From Caballeronia pedi (GTDB lineage Bacteria; Pseudomonadota; Gammaproteobacteria; Burkholderiales; Burkholderiaceae): a stretch of DNA of 64,000 nucleotides. The notes under the pieces are model-generated. The model did no database searches. It worked only from the letters and a program-made list of their open reading frames with translations, and had not been told where the DNA came from. The stretch spans positions 1 through 64,000 of the forward strand of contig NZ_FCOE02000036.1 of the NCBI RefSeq assembly GCF_001544915.2, written 5' to 3'. The translations under genes and the position numbers were made by a program. Shown in pieces: positions 7,864 through 16,950 of this stretch (position 1 is its first letter; every line of letters starts with the position of its first letter).

Positions 7864-8804
7864 GCGCACAGGAAACGCCCTACGTCATCGACGTTCACAA
7901 TCTCAACAAGCATTTCGGCGACAAGCACGTCGTCAACGATGTGTCCTTGCAGGTCGCGCGTGGCGAGATCTTCGGCTTTCTCGGCCCGAACGGCAGCGGC
8001 AAGACAACCTCCATCCGTCTGATGTGCGGACTGCTCACGCCGGATTCGGGCAGCGGCACCTGCCTCGGTTATGACATCGTGCGCGAGAGCGAAGAGATCA
8101 AGCGCAACGTCGGCTATATGACGCAACGCTTCTCGTACTGGGAAGATCTGACGATCCGCGAGAACCTCGACTTCGTCGCGCGCATCTATCAGATGGCGAA
8201 TCGCCGCGAGGCCGTGGATGGCGCGCTCGAAGCGCTCGGTCTGCAAAGCCGCGCGAATCAACTGACAGGCTCGCTTTCGGGCGGATGGAAGCAACGCCTC
8301 GCTCTCGCCGCCTGCATGCTGCACGAACCGAAACTGCTGTTGCTCGACGAACCCACCGCTGGCGTCGATCCCACCGCGCGCCGCGACTTCTGGGAAGAGC
8401 TGCATCGTCTCGCCGCGAAAGGCATCTCCGTGCTCGTCAGCACACACTATATGGATGAAGCCGAGCGCTGTCACAAGCTCGCGTATATCGCCTACGGCAA
8501 GCTGCTCGCAAAAGGCACCGCGAGCGAAGTGATCGCATCGCAGAATCTCTCCACGTGGACGATTCAAGGCGAGCATCTGAGCGCGCTGTCGGAGCGCTTG
8601 CGCAAGACGCCGGGCGTCGATCAGACGGTCGTGTTCGGCTCGGCCCTGCACGTGAGCGGCAGCGATCACGCCGCGCTCGAACAGGCCGTGCGCGACGCGA
8701 CCAGAGATGGCTCAACGCGCGCCGAACGCATCGACACCGGCCTCGAAGATGTCTTCATCTATCTGATGAGCCGCGCCACCGATAACTTCAAGGTGACATC
8801 ATGA
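7860..8804 (+). CDS. ABC exporter ATP-binding protein (YbhF/drug-type)
   Basis: A 314-residue single ABC domain with Walker A GPNGSGKT (42-49), Q-loop near YMTQRFSYWEDL, signature LSGGWKQR and Walker B LLLLDEPTAGVDP. The switch His is in STHYMDEAERC. The C-terminal 80 residues match the regulatory tail of drug-export ATPases such as DrrA, YbhF and CcmA. It powers the permease encoded directly after it, with an ATGA overlap at each end. The neighbours define an efflux pump linked to an outer membrane channel; the substrate is unknown. Confidence 0.93.
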   Translation: MSAQETPYVIDVHNLNKHFGDKHVVNDVSLQVARGEIFGFLGPNGSGKTTSIRLMCGLLTPDSGSGTCLGYDIVRESEEIKRNVGYMTQRFSYWEDLTIRENLDFVARIYQMANRREAVDGALEALGLQSRANQLTGSLSGGWKQRLALAACMLHEPKLLLLDEPTAGVDPTARRDFWEELHRLAAKGISVLVSTHYMDEAERCHKLAYIAYGKLLAKGTASEVIASQNLSTWTIQGEHLSALSERLRKTPGVDQTVVFGSALHVSGSDHAALEQAVRDATRDGSTRAERIDTGLEDVFIYLMSRATDNFKVTS

Positions 8805-9961
8805 GCGCGCGCGGCTTTCTGGCGGTCTTCACGCGCTTTTCCGTCACGCGCTGGTGGAGCATCGTCACCAAGGAGTTTCTGCAACTGCGGCGCGATCGCA
8901 TCACGTTCGGCATGATAGTCGGCTTGCCGATCGTGCAGCTCGCGCTGTTCGGCTATGCGATCAACACCGACCCGAAGCATCTGCCGACGGCTGTCATCGT
9001 CGGCGATCAGAGTCCGTTCTCGCGCAGCTTCATCGCGGCGATGACGCACTCCGAGTACTTCGACATCGTCGAAACGCTGCCCGACGATGCAGCGGGTCGT
9101 CGCGCGCTCGCGCAGGGCCGCGTGCTCTTCGTGCTCGACATTCCCGCCGATTTCTCGCGCAAGCTGTTGCGCGGCGAGCGGCCTGCGCTGCTCGTCGAAG
9201 CGGACGCCACCGATCCGAACGCGGTCAGCAAGGCGAGCAATTCATTGACCGGACTCGTGCAGTCGGTCGCCAGCAAGGACATGACGGGTCCGCTCGCGCA
9301 TTTGAACGCGACGCCCGCCCCTTTCGACGTGCAGGTCCATAACCTCTACAACCCCGAGGGCATCACGCAATACAACGTCGTGCCCGGCCTGATGGGCGTG
9401 ATCCTCACGATGACGCTCGTCATGATGACCGGCCTCGCCATGACGCGCGAACGCGAACGCGGCACGATGGAGAATCTGCTCGCCACGCCCGTACGTCCGG
9501 TCGAAGTGATGACGGGCAAGATCGTGCCTTACGTCTTCATCGGTCTCATTCAGGCGACGATCATTCTCGTGGCCACGCGCTTCGTGTTTCATGTGCCGTT
9601 CGTCGGCAATCCGCTCGCGATCTATCTCGCCGCCCTGCTGTTCATCGCTGCGAATCTGACGGTGGGCATCACGCTGTCGTCGCTCGCGCAGAACCAGCTT
9701 CAGGCCATGCAGCTCACCATGTTCTATTTTTTGCCGAACATCCTTCTGTCGGGCTTCATGTTTCCGTTTGCGGGCATGCCCGGCTGGGCGCAGTTCATCG
9801 GCAATCTGCTGCCGCTCACTTACTTCAATCGCCTGATTCGCGGCATTCTGCTCAAGGGTAACGGCTGGGCGGACCTGTGGCCGTCGGTCTGGCCGATGGC
9901 GCTTTTCACGGTCATCGTAATGTGCATTGCATTGCGCTTCTACCGGCGCACGCTCGACTAG
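8801..9961 (+). CDS. ABC-2 type exporter permease
   Basis: The 386-residue protein has one N-terminal membrane segment (about 38-57), a large periplasmic domain (about 60-190) and five or six C-terminal segments starting at VVPGLMGVILTMTLVMMTGL. This is the YbhS/YbhR/ABC2_membrane_3 pattern. The cytoplasmic signature ERERGTMENLLATPVRP is diagnostic of the family. Only one permease gene is present where the E. coli ybhGFSR operon has two, so a homodimer is expected. Confidence 0.92.
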   Translation: MSARGFLAVFTRFSVTRWWSIVTKEFLQLRRDRITFGMIVGLPIVQLALFGYAINTDPKHLPTAVIVGDQSPFSRSFIAAMTHSEYFDIVETLPDDAAGRRALAQGRVLFVLDIPADFSRKLLRGERPALLVEADATDPNAVSKASNSLTGLVQSVASKDMTGPLAHLNATPAPFDVQVHNLYNPEGITQYNVVPGLMGVILTMTLVMMTGLAMTRERERGTMENLLATPVRPVEVMTGKIVPYVFIGLIQATIILVATRFVFHVPFVGNPLAIYLAALLFIAANLTVGITLSSLAQNQLQAMQLTMFYFLPNILLSGFMFPFAGMPGWAQFIGNLLPLTYFNRLIRGILLKGNGWADLWPSVWPMALFTVIVMCIALRFYRRTLD

Positions 9962-9971
9962 GAAGATGTCG

Positions 9972-11390
9972 ATGAAACCGATCCTTTCCCTTTGCGCGAT
10001 CGTCCTGTGCGGTTGCACCGTGGGTCCCGACTTTCACGCGCCCGAGCCGCCCGATACGCAGACCTACGTCAAATCGTCCGCGGCATCGCCAGCCTTTCCA
10101 TCGGCCGAGCACGCGCTACCGCGCTGGTGGACGCAGTTCGGCTCCGACGCGCTGAACCGTCTCGTCGATCGCGCGCTGAACGACAGTCCCACGCTCGAAC
10201 AAGCGCGCGCGAAACTCGTGCAGGCGCGCGAAGACTATCGGGCGCAAGCGGGCGCGACCTGGTTTCCCGCCGTCGACGCCTCGCTCTCCGGCACGCGTCA
10301 GAAGGTCGATCCCGCCGCGTTCGGCGTGCCCATTCCGAGCCCTGGACCGTTCACGCTCTTCGATGCATCGGTCAGCGTGTCGTACACGCTCGATATCTTC
10401 GGCGGCGAGCGGCGCGCGCTCGAAGCATTGCGCGCGCAAGTGGATTACCAGTCGTTCGAACTCGATGCGGCGCGGCTAACGATTGCGGGCAATGTCGTCG
10501 CTACCGCGATACGGCGTGCTTCGTTGCAGCAGCAGATCACGCTCACCGAACGTCTCGTCGATGCACAGAGCCGGCAACTGGGCATCATGGAAGGCCGTCT
10601 GCAGGCGGGCGGCGTCGCGCCATTCGATGTACGCAGCCAGCGCACGCTGGTCGAGCAAACGCGCGCGAGCTTGCCATCGCTCGTCACGCAACGCGATCAG
10701 GCCGATCACAGGCTCGCGGTGTTGCTCGGCGTCGAGCCGTCCAAAGCGGATTTCGATGCGATCACGCTCGACTCGCTGCATCTGCCCGACAGCGTGCCGC
10801 TCACCTTGCCTTCGACGCTCGCACGCGAACGCCCCGACATCCGCGCATCCGAGGCGTTGCTGCATCAGGCGAGCGCGAATGTCGGCGTGGCGACGGCCGA
10901 TCTCTATCCGAAGTTCTCGCTATCGGCCGGTGTGGGCAGTCAGCGCACCAACATCCACGACATGCTCAACAGCCTGAACGTATGGAATGCCGGTCTGAAT
11001 CTCACGCAGCCGCTGTTTCATGGCGGCGAACTGCGCGCGAAGAAGCGCTCGTCGGAAGCGGCCTACGACGCGGCGATGCAAGCCTGGAGACAAACCGTGC
11101 TGGACGCGCTGCAACAAGTCGCCGATAGCCTGACCGCGCTTCAGAACGACGCGAGCGCATTGCAGGCGCGCGAAATCGCCGCGAGCGAAGCACAAGCGAA
11201 TCTGGATACGACCGACGCGCGCTACGCGGCAGGCGGCGTAAGCCGTTTCGATTTGCTCGACACACAACGCCAGGCGTTGCAAACGCAGCTCGATTACGCG
11301 CTCGCGCAAGCAACGCGCCTCTCCGACACGGCCGCGCTTTTTCAATCGCTGGGCGGCGCAGGCGAAGACATGAAGGCTGCAACTAATTAG
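9972..11390 (+). CDS. NodT-family outer membrane efflux lipoprotein
   Basis: A 472-residue TolC-like outer membrane factor with a lipobox (CAIVLCGC, Cys about 14) followed by TVGPDFHAP, the standard NodT/OprM opening. Two repeats of the alpha-helical barrel are visible, for example LNRLVDRALNDSPTLEQARA and later ERPDIRASEALLHQASANVG. The ATG at 9972 has AGGAAG six bases upstream; the in-frame ATG at 9966 has no room for a ribosome site. It completes a tripartite ABC-adaptor-channel pump. Its last eight bases overlap tail-to-tail with the ligase gene on the other strand, so no separate terminator exists between them. Confidence 0.92.
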   Translation: MKPILSLCAIVLCGCTVGPDFHAPEPPDTQTYVKSSAASPAFPSAEHALPRWWTQFGSDALNRLVDRALNDSPTLEQARAKLVQAREDYRAQAGATWFPAVDASLSGTRQKVDPAAFGVPIPSPGPFTLFDASVSVSYTLDIFGGERRALEALRAQVDYQSFELDAARLTIAGNVVATAIRRASLQQQITLTERLVDAQSRQLGIMEGRLQAGGVAPFDVRSQRTLVEQTRASLPSLVTQRDQADHRLAVLLGVEPSKADFDAITLDSLHLPDSVPLTLPSTLARERPDIRASEALLHQASANVGVATADLYPKFSLSAGVGSQRTNIHDMLNSLNVWNAGLNLTQPLFHGGELRAKKRSSEAAYDAAMQAWRQTVLDALQQVADSLTALQNDASALQAREIAASEAQANLDTTDARYAAGGVSRFDLLDTQRQALQTQLDYALAQATRLSDTAALFQSLGGAGEDMKAATN

Positions 11391-12900
11391 TGAGCGTCCC
11401 GAGCCGATGCTTGAGCACCTTGCCGCTCGCGGAGACGAGCAACGCGTCGAGAATTCGGATCGAGGAAGGCCGCTTGTATGGCGCGAGCCGCGCGCTCACC
11501 CACTCCGCGAGTTCGCATTCGTTCGTCGAGCAACCCGGCCTCAGTTCGACGAACGCGAGCACCTCCTCGTTGCCCTCCACCTTTCGTCCGATCACGGCGG
11601 AATGCAGCACGGCAGGATGACTGTTGAACGCCTGTTCCACTTCAGCGGGATACACGTTGAAACCCGAGCGGATGATGAGTTCCTTGCTGCGCCCGACGAT
11701 ATACAGACTACCGTTCTCTAATCGCGCGAGATCGCCTGTTTTGAGCCATCCGTCCGCCGTCACCGTGGTCGCCGTTTGCGCCGGATCGCGGTAATAGCCG
11801 AGCATGACGTTCGGGCCACGCACCCATAGTTCGCCAGTATCGTCGTTATCGAGTGGCACGATGCGCGCCTCGATACCGGGAATCAACGGACCGACAGACG
11901 AATCGCGCGCAGGTGCATCGAGCGATGTGTTCGACACGGTCGGGCTGCTCTCGGTCATGCCGTAGCCGTTGTGCAAGGGCACGCCATAGAACGCTTCGGC
12001 CGCCGCCTTGAGCGTCATGTCGAGCGGCGAGCCGCCGCAATAGACGAAGCGCAGCGACGGCGCGTTCAGGCCGCCGCGCGGCGTGAAATGATCGATCAGC
12101 TTCGCGTGCATCGCGGGCACGCCTTGAAAGATCGTCATGCGTTCTTCGCTGAGCACGCGTCCCGCGCGTTCAGTCTCGAAGCGCGCCGCTAGCCGCAGCA
12201 TCGCGCCCGCGTAGAGCGAACCGAGACACATCGAAGCGAGGCCGAACACATGCGAGATCGGCAGCACCGCATAGACGCGATCGTTGAAACCCACGCGGCG
12301 CAGTGTGCTCGATACGGCCGCGACGAACAGCAGATTGCGATGCGAAAGCATCACGCCTTTCGGCGCGCCGGTCGTGCCCGTCGTGTAGATGAGCGCGGCG
12401 CATTGCCGGTCCGATGGCAAGCCGTGCGGCTCCTGCGCGGAAGTCGCATCGACGGCGCTCAGTGCGAACGCGCCTATCGAACCTGCGTCGAGCGATTCGA
12501 CCGAAGCGCCATCGCGTTGTGCGTGATGCGCGGCATCGTCGGAGGCTTCGACGGTATAGAACGCGATACGCGGTTTCGCATGCGCGCGGATCGCGTCGAG
12601 TTCGACCGCGGACAGACGCGCGTTCGTCACGAGCGCCCATGCATCGAGACGGCTGGCCGCAAAAAGCGAAGCAACGAGCGCGGTGCTGTTCTCGCCGATC
12701 AGCATCACGCGATCGCCGGCGCGCACGCCCGCAGCCGCAAGACGCGCGGCGAGCGCATCGATGGCATCGTCGAGTTGCGCATAGGTCAGCGTGCGCGCGT
12801 CCTCATGCAACGCAATGTGATCGGGATGCGCCTTCGCGCCGCGCGAGACGATTGCGTCGATGCGCGCGGGCAAGGACGCAATGAGCTGGTTCGTATCCAT
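11383..12900 (-). CDS. AMP-forming acyl-CoA synthetase / acid ligase
   Basis: The 505-residue protein belongs to the class I adenylate-forming enzymes. Visible motifs are the phosphate loop YTTGTTGAPKGVMLSHRN, GYGMTESSP, GELWVRGPNVMLGYY and DGWLKTGDLA, and near the end the catalytic Lys region SASGKVLKHRL. It should activate a carboxylic acid to an acyl-adenylate and then an acyl-CoA. The substrate is not evident. It is the last minus-strand gene after the sugar-acid operon, 51 bases behind the SMP-30 gene, so it may be its distal member. The Shine-Dalgarno site is weak. Confidence 0.88.
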   Translation of the reverse strand: MDTNQLIASLPARIDAIVSRGAKAHPDHIALHEDARTLTYAQLDDAIDALAARLAAAGVRAGDRVMLIGENSTALVASLFAASRLDAWALVTNARLSAVELDAIRAHAKPRIAFYTVEASDDAAHHAQRDGASVESLDAGSIGAFALSAVDATSAQEPHGLPSDRQCAALIYTTGTTGAPKGVMLSHRNLLFVAAVSSTLRRVGFNDRVYAVLPISHVFGLASMCLGSLYAGAMLRLAARFETERAGRVLSEERMTIFQGVPAMHAKLIDHFTPRGGLNAPSLRFVYCGGSPLDMTLKAAAEAFYGVPLHNGYGMTESSPTVSNTSLDAPARDSSVGPLIPGIEARIVPLDNDDTGELWVRGPNVMLGYYRDPAQTATTVTADGWLKTGDLARLENGSLYIVGRSKELIIRSGFNVYPAEVEQAFNSHPAVLHSAVIGRKVEGNEEVLAFVELRPGCSTNECELAEWVSARLAPYKRPSSIRILDALLVSASGKVLKHRLGTLTN

Positions 12901-12951
12901 ATCGGGCGATACCGTTCGTAACCCTGAGGCCCGAATGATAACGCCCGCGCA

Positions 12952-13854
12952 TCATCCCGCGAAACGCGGCTCGGGAATGCCGCGCACGCCGAGCCCCGTC
13001 ACCGCGAAGAGACCGCCCTTGTCGCGCTCCTTCTGCGGAATGCCCCACATCGGACGGCCCATCGTCGATATATAGAGGATGTCGAGATTCGGTCCGCCGA
13101 ACATCACGCTCGTCAGATTGCGCACCGGAAACGGCACGACGCGATCGAGCTTGCCATCGGGCGCGAAGCGCAGGATGCGCCCGCCGAACACGAGCGCGGA
13201 CCACACGTAACCTTCCTCGTCGACCGTCGCGCCGTCGAACGTGCCCGCCATGTCGTGCGCGGATACGAACAGGCGCTTGTTCGTCGCCGCGCCCGTTTCG
13301 ATGTCGTAGTCGTACGCGTACATCTCCTTGCTGTAGGTGTCGGTGAAGTAGAAGGTCTTGTTGTCGGGGCTCCAGCATGGGCCGTTCGAGCAACTGATGC
13401 CGCTGTCGAGCCGCGTGACCTTGCCGTTCGTATCGAGCCGATAGAGACCGCCGCTGCGCGTCGAGCGCTGGCCGCGATCGGCGTCGTAGCGGTCGAAGTC
13501 GTAAGACATGGTGCCCGCGATGAAGCGGCCGCGCCGATCCACCTTGCCGTCGTTGAAACGCGTCTCGGGATCGTCGCTCTCCGGATCGGCGATGAACTGC
13601 ACCGTCTGTGCGTCGAAGTCGTAGAAATGCAGGCCGTTGGCGAGCGCGACCACCGCGCCGCCTTGCTCGCGCAACGCCATCGAGCCGATATGACGCGGCA
13701 CGAAATAGCGCTTCACGTCGCTGCCGTCCGCGCGGCAGCTATAGATTTCGGCGGCCGTGCTGTCGATCCAGTACAGCCGTTCCTCTTTCACGTCCCACAA
13801 CGGTCCTTCGCCGAGATGATTGTTCGCATCGACCAGCAAGCGTACTTCGGCCAT
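12952..13854 (-). CDS. SMP-30/gluconolactonase-family lactonase
   Basis: A 300-residue six-bladed propeller of the SMP-30/LRE family. Recognisable pieces are NHLGEGPLWDVKEERLYWID (Glu metal ligand), RFNDGKVDRRGRF, SCSNGPCWSPDNKTFYFTDT (Asn and Asp metal ligands) and PVRNLTSVMFGGP. Such enzymes hydrolyse sugar lactones (glucono-, arabino-, xylono-lactone) to the free aldonate using a divalent cation. AAGGAGA precedes the ATG. The position 15 bases after the dehydrogenase gene, in an operon with a sugar importer, supports sugar-lactone hydrolysis; the actual sugar is not known. Confidence 0.92.
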   Translation of the reverse strand: MAEVRLLVDANNHLGEGPLWDVKEERLYWIDSTAAEIYSCRADGSDVKRYFVPRHIGSMALREQGGAVVALANGLHFYDFDAQTVQFIADPESDDPETRFNDGKVDRRGRFIAGTMSYDFDRYDADRGQRSTRSGGLYRLDTNGKVTRLDSGISCSNGPCWSPDNKTFYFTDTYSKEMYAYDYDIETGAATNKRLFVSAHDMAGTFDGATVDEEGYVWSALVFGGRILRFAPDGKLDRVVPFPVRNLTSVMFGGPNLDILYISTMGRPMWGIPQKERDKGGLFAVTGLGVRGIPEPRFAG

Positions 13855-13869
13855 CGTTGTCTCCTTGAG

Positions 13870-14814
13870 TTAGTCTTCGCGGTCCCCGACATCGCGGCGA
13901 TGCGCGAGCAATGCCATCAGGCGGCGATCGCGCCAGCGGCTGCGTTCCTCGATCCGGTCGCGCGGCAGCACGGCGCGGCGTTCGGCATCGAGCTTGCCGA
14001 GCGTGTCGGCGGGCCAGTCGAACGGCGTGCGTCCCGATGCGATCGCGCGATACGTACCGCTGTAACGGGCCGCATAATCGGCCACGCCACCGGGCGCATT
14101 CAGGTCGATGGTTTCGAACGGTCCCATGAACGACCAGCGCATCGCGAGGCCGTCGCGGATCACGGTGTCGAGATCGGCGGCGCTCGCATAGCCTTGCTCG
14201 TAGAGACTCAACGCTTCGTCGAGCAGCGCGCCTTGCAGGCGATTGAGCAGAAAGCCCGAGATCTCGCGGTTGACGGTCACGGGCTTTTGTCCCGCCTGTT
14301 CGTAGATGATGTGCGCGCGTTCCAGCGCTTGCGGCGACGTCCACGGCGCGCCGCACAACTCGACGAGCGGCACGAGCGATGGCGGATTCACCGGATGCGC
14401 GACCAGACACCGCGCGCGGCCTTCGATGCCTTCGGTGAACGTCGACGCGGGCAGTCCCGAGGTCGAACTCGCGAGCAGCGCATCGGGCTTCGTCAGACGA
14501 TCCAGTTCGATAAACAACGCGCGCTTGGCGTCCACCACTTCCGCGATGTTCTCCTGCACGAGATCCGCATCGGCGACGGCATCGGCGAGGCTTTCGCATG
14601 TGCTGATGCGCGCCACGATCGTATCGACGGGTTCATCGATCAGATCGAACGATGCGAGATCCTGCACGCTTTCGCGAATCGCGGGGATCGCGCCCGCGAG
14701 CATCTCCTTCGAAGCGTCGTGCACGTTGACCGTGAAGCCGCTTCTTGCGAAGACGATCGCCCACGCGCGGCCGATGCGCCCCGAACCGATCACCGCAATG
14801 TTTTTCGCCTGCAT
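13870..14814 (-). CDS. 3-hydroxyacyl-CoA dehydrogenase family (L-gulonate/L-carnitine dehydrogenase-like)
   Basis: The 314-residue protein begins with the NAD-binding GSGRIGRAWAIVFARSGF. The 3-hydroxyacyl-CoA dehydrogenase catalytic regions follow: SSTSGLPAS, AHPVNPPSLVPLVEL (catalytic His) and the C-terminal helical domain EISGFLLNRLQGALLDEAL. The short single-domain-pair length and the WSFMGPFETIDLNAPGG segment resemble L-gulonate 3-dehydrogenase/lambda-crystallin and carnitine dehydrogenase rather than fatty-acid enzymes. Such enzymes oxidise a beta-hydroxy acid to a beta-keto acid, exactly the substrate class of the BKACE encoded upstream. The start at 14814 has GAGG about 11 bases upstream. 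Confidence 0.88.
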   Translation of the reverse strand: MQAKNIAVIGSGRIGRAWAIVFARSGFTVNVHDASKEMLAGAIPAIRESVQDLASFDLIDEPVDTIVARISTCESLADAVADADLVQENIAEVVDAKRALFIELDRLTKPDALLASSTSGLPASTFTEGIEGRARCLVAHPVNPPSLVPLVELCGAPWTSPQALERAHIIYEQAGQKPVTVNREISGFLLNRLQGALLDEALSLYEQGYASAADLDTVIRDGLAMRWSFMGPFETIDLNAPGGVADYAARYSGTYRAIASGRTPFDWPADTLGKLDAERRAVLPRDRIEERSRWRDRRLMALLAHRRDVGDRED

Positions 14815-14840
14815 CTGTGTCTGGTCCTCATTCGAATTGG

Positions 14841-16940
14841 TCAGCTTTTCTTGTCCCGCAACGTGATGACCGCTGCGAGCACCACGAGCCCATTGATGAT
14901 GTCGCGCACTGCGGGCGGCACGGTGGTTCCCGCGAGCAAGGTGCCCAACGCGGTGAGCAGCAACGCGCCGCCGAACACGCCGAGATAGTGTCCGCGTCCG
15001 CCGGTGATCAGCGCGCCACCGACGACCACCACCGCGATCGACGGCAGCAGATAAGGATCGCCCATACCGAGAAACGCTTGCGAACTGAATCCGGCAAGCA
15101 GCAGGCCGACGATCGCCGAGCACAAACCGGAGAGGCAGTACACCGCGATCAACGTCGTGCCGACTCGCACGCCCGACAGCTTCGCCGCGACCGGCGAATT
15201 GCCGACCGCATACACGCGACGCCCGAACGGCGTGCGATGCAGCAGCACCAACGCAATGACGAGAAACACCGGCACGCTCCAAGCCGCGAGCGACAACGGC
15301 CCGAATCGTTCGTTGGTGAACTGGCTGATGGCCGAGGGCGACCATCCTTGCGGCGAGCCATTGCAATAGATCAGCGTCAGCCCTTGCAGCAGGCCGTTCG
15401 CCGCGAGCGTGACGACGATCGGCGGCAAGCCGAGCATCACGACGCCCACGCCGTTGAACACGCCGACCAGCAAGCCGACGAGCAGCACCGTCGGCACGGC
15501 CCACGCCGCCGCGCCGTTCACGCCGTGCGTGAGGCCCGTCAACAGCACGCCGGATAGCGTGATGAGCCAGGGCATCGACAGATCAAGTCCGCCCGTCAGA
15601 ATCACCGCGCCCTGCCCCAGCCCGAGAATCGCGAGAAACAAGGTCAACGTGAGCAGGCTGCTGTAGAAGTTCGCGCTGACCAGCACGCCGGGTCCATACA
15701 CGAACCCCGTGATGACCACTACCGCGAAGAACAGCAGATACGCCGGCACGACATACTTGACCCATTCTCGATTGCGCTCGATCCAGTCGGCGATGACGCG
15801 TCCCTTCAATTCCGTGTTCTCGACCGGGCGAAAATCATCGACTTCGAACGTGACGCGGCGCGCATGGCGATCGTCGCGCGCACGCGTGCCCGTACGCATC
15901 GCCTTGAACCATTGCGCCGCATGACGCGCGCATTCGTGCGCCGCCGATTGCTTGCCGATCGACGAACCGAGCACCGCGAGAATCAGGATCACGGCTTCGG
16001 CGATCGTCGTGAAGAACGCCGATACGTTCAGCACGAGCAGGATGTTCACGGTGATCATCAGCGTCATCGCGGCGAACACGGTGCCGACACAGCCGCCGCG
16101 CCCGCCGCCGAGCAGCGTGCCGCCGAGCACGACCGCAGTGAACATCGACAGCAGCAAGGGACGGCCGACGAGCGGATCGGCCGAACCCGTTTGCGCCGAT
16201 ACATACAGGCCCGCCGCCGCGTAGAACATGCCCGCGAGCGCATAGGTCGCGATGCGATAACGCGTGACCGGCATGCCGTTCGCATACGCGCCGTCCGGGT
16301 CGCTGCCGAGCGCATACAGGCCCACGCCGAAGCGCGTGCGCTTGACGAACGACCAGATCAGCAACGCGAGGACCAGCAAGCCCGCCGACATCGGCAGCTT
16401 GTCGGGAATGAGATCGGCCGTGAGCAGCGCGCCGAACTGATCGCCGACGCTGCCGCCGGGCTTGTTCTGAATCAGCAGCGTGAGACCTTGCACCATGAAC
16501 ATCGTCGCGAGCGTGACGACGATCGACTGCAGGCGAAACCATGCGATCAGCGCGCCATTCACGAGGCCGATGCCGCCGCCGATCGCGAGAATCAGCGCGG
16601 CGCCCGCCCATTGCTCGACGGGCGAGCCCTGCACGAAGCGCACCGCGAGCACATTCGCGAGCGACACGACCGCCGACGCCGACAGATCGAAACCGCCCGA
16701 CAACACGACGATGGTCTGCCCGATCGCCGCGAGCGCGAGTGTCGTCGCGCTCGAAATCACCGAGCCGATGTCGTAGAGCCCGACGGGCGTCGCGGACAGC
16801 GCGACCCATCCGGTGAGCATCGCGAGGAGCGCGCCGATCGCGATGATGAGCCCGCGATGATGATCGATGCGCGCGCCCAATCCCACGCGCGCGCCCGGCC
16901 GCACGACCTCGCTATCGGGCGACGCAACAGCTATTTTCAT
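14841..16940 (-). CDS. Fused double permease of a ribose-type sugar ABC importer
   Basis: The 699-residue protein contains two complete RbsC-type permease domains. Domain 1 (about 25-330) has IGQTIVVLSGGFDLSASAVV and LQSIVVTLATMFMVQGLTLL. Domain 2 (about 390-695) has LGQGAVILTGGLDLSMPWLI and LPPIVVTLAANGLLQGLTLI. A charged linker of roughly 60 residues joins them. Normal RbsC is about 320 residues and acts as a dimer, so this is a covalent pseudo-heterodimer. The ATG at 16940 has AGAGG upstream; an in-frame TTG at 16946 is less likely. It works with the ATPase (4-base gap) and binding protein upstream. Confidence 0.93.
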   Translation of the reverse strand: MKIAVASPDSEVVRPGARVGLGARIDHHRGLIIAIGALLAMLTGWVALSATPVGLYDIGSVISSATTLALAAIGQTIVVLSGGFDLSASAVVSLANVLAVRFVQGSPVEQWAGAALILAIGGGIGLVNGALIAWFRLQSIVVTLATMFMVQGLTLLIQNKPGGSVGDQFGALLTADLIPDKLPMSAGLLVLALLIWSFVKRTRFGVGLYALGSDPDGAYANGMPVTRYRIATYALAGMFYAAAGLYVSAQTGSADPLVGRPLLLSMFTAVVLGGTLLGGGRGGCVGTVFAAMTLMITVNILLVLNVSAFFTTIAEAVILILAVLGSSIGKQSAAHECARHAAQWFKAMRTGTRARDDRHARRVTFEVDDFRPVENTELKGRVIADWIERNREWVKYVVPAYLLFFAVVVITGFVYGPGVLVSANFYSSLLTLTLFLAILGLGQGAVILTGGLDLSMPWLITLSGVLLTGLTHGVNGAAAWAVPTVLLVGLLVGVFNGVGVVMLGLPPIVVTLAANGLLQGLTLIYCNGSPQGWSPSAISQFTNERFGPLSLAAWSVPVFLVIALVLLHRTPFGRRVYAVGNSPVAAKLSGVRVGTTLIAVYCLSGLCSAIVGLLLAGFSSQAFLGMGDPYLLPSIAVVVVGGALITGGRGHYLGVFGGALLLTALGTLLAGTTVPPAVRDIINGLVVLAAVITLRDKKS

Positions 16941-16950
16941 GAGCAACCTC

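Noticed and set aside
13255..14988. 577-codon plus-strand frame across the SMP-30 and dehydrogenase genes
   Set aside because: It crosses two well-supported opposite genes and has no domain.
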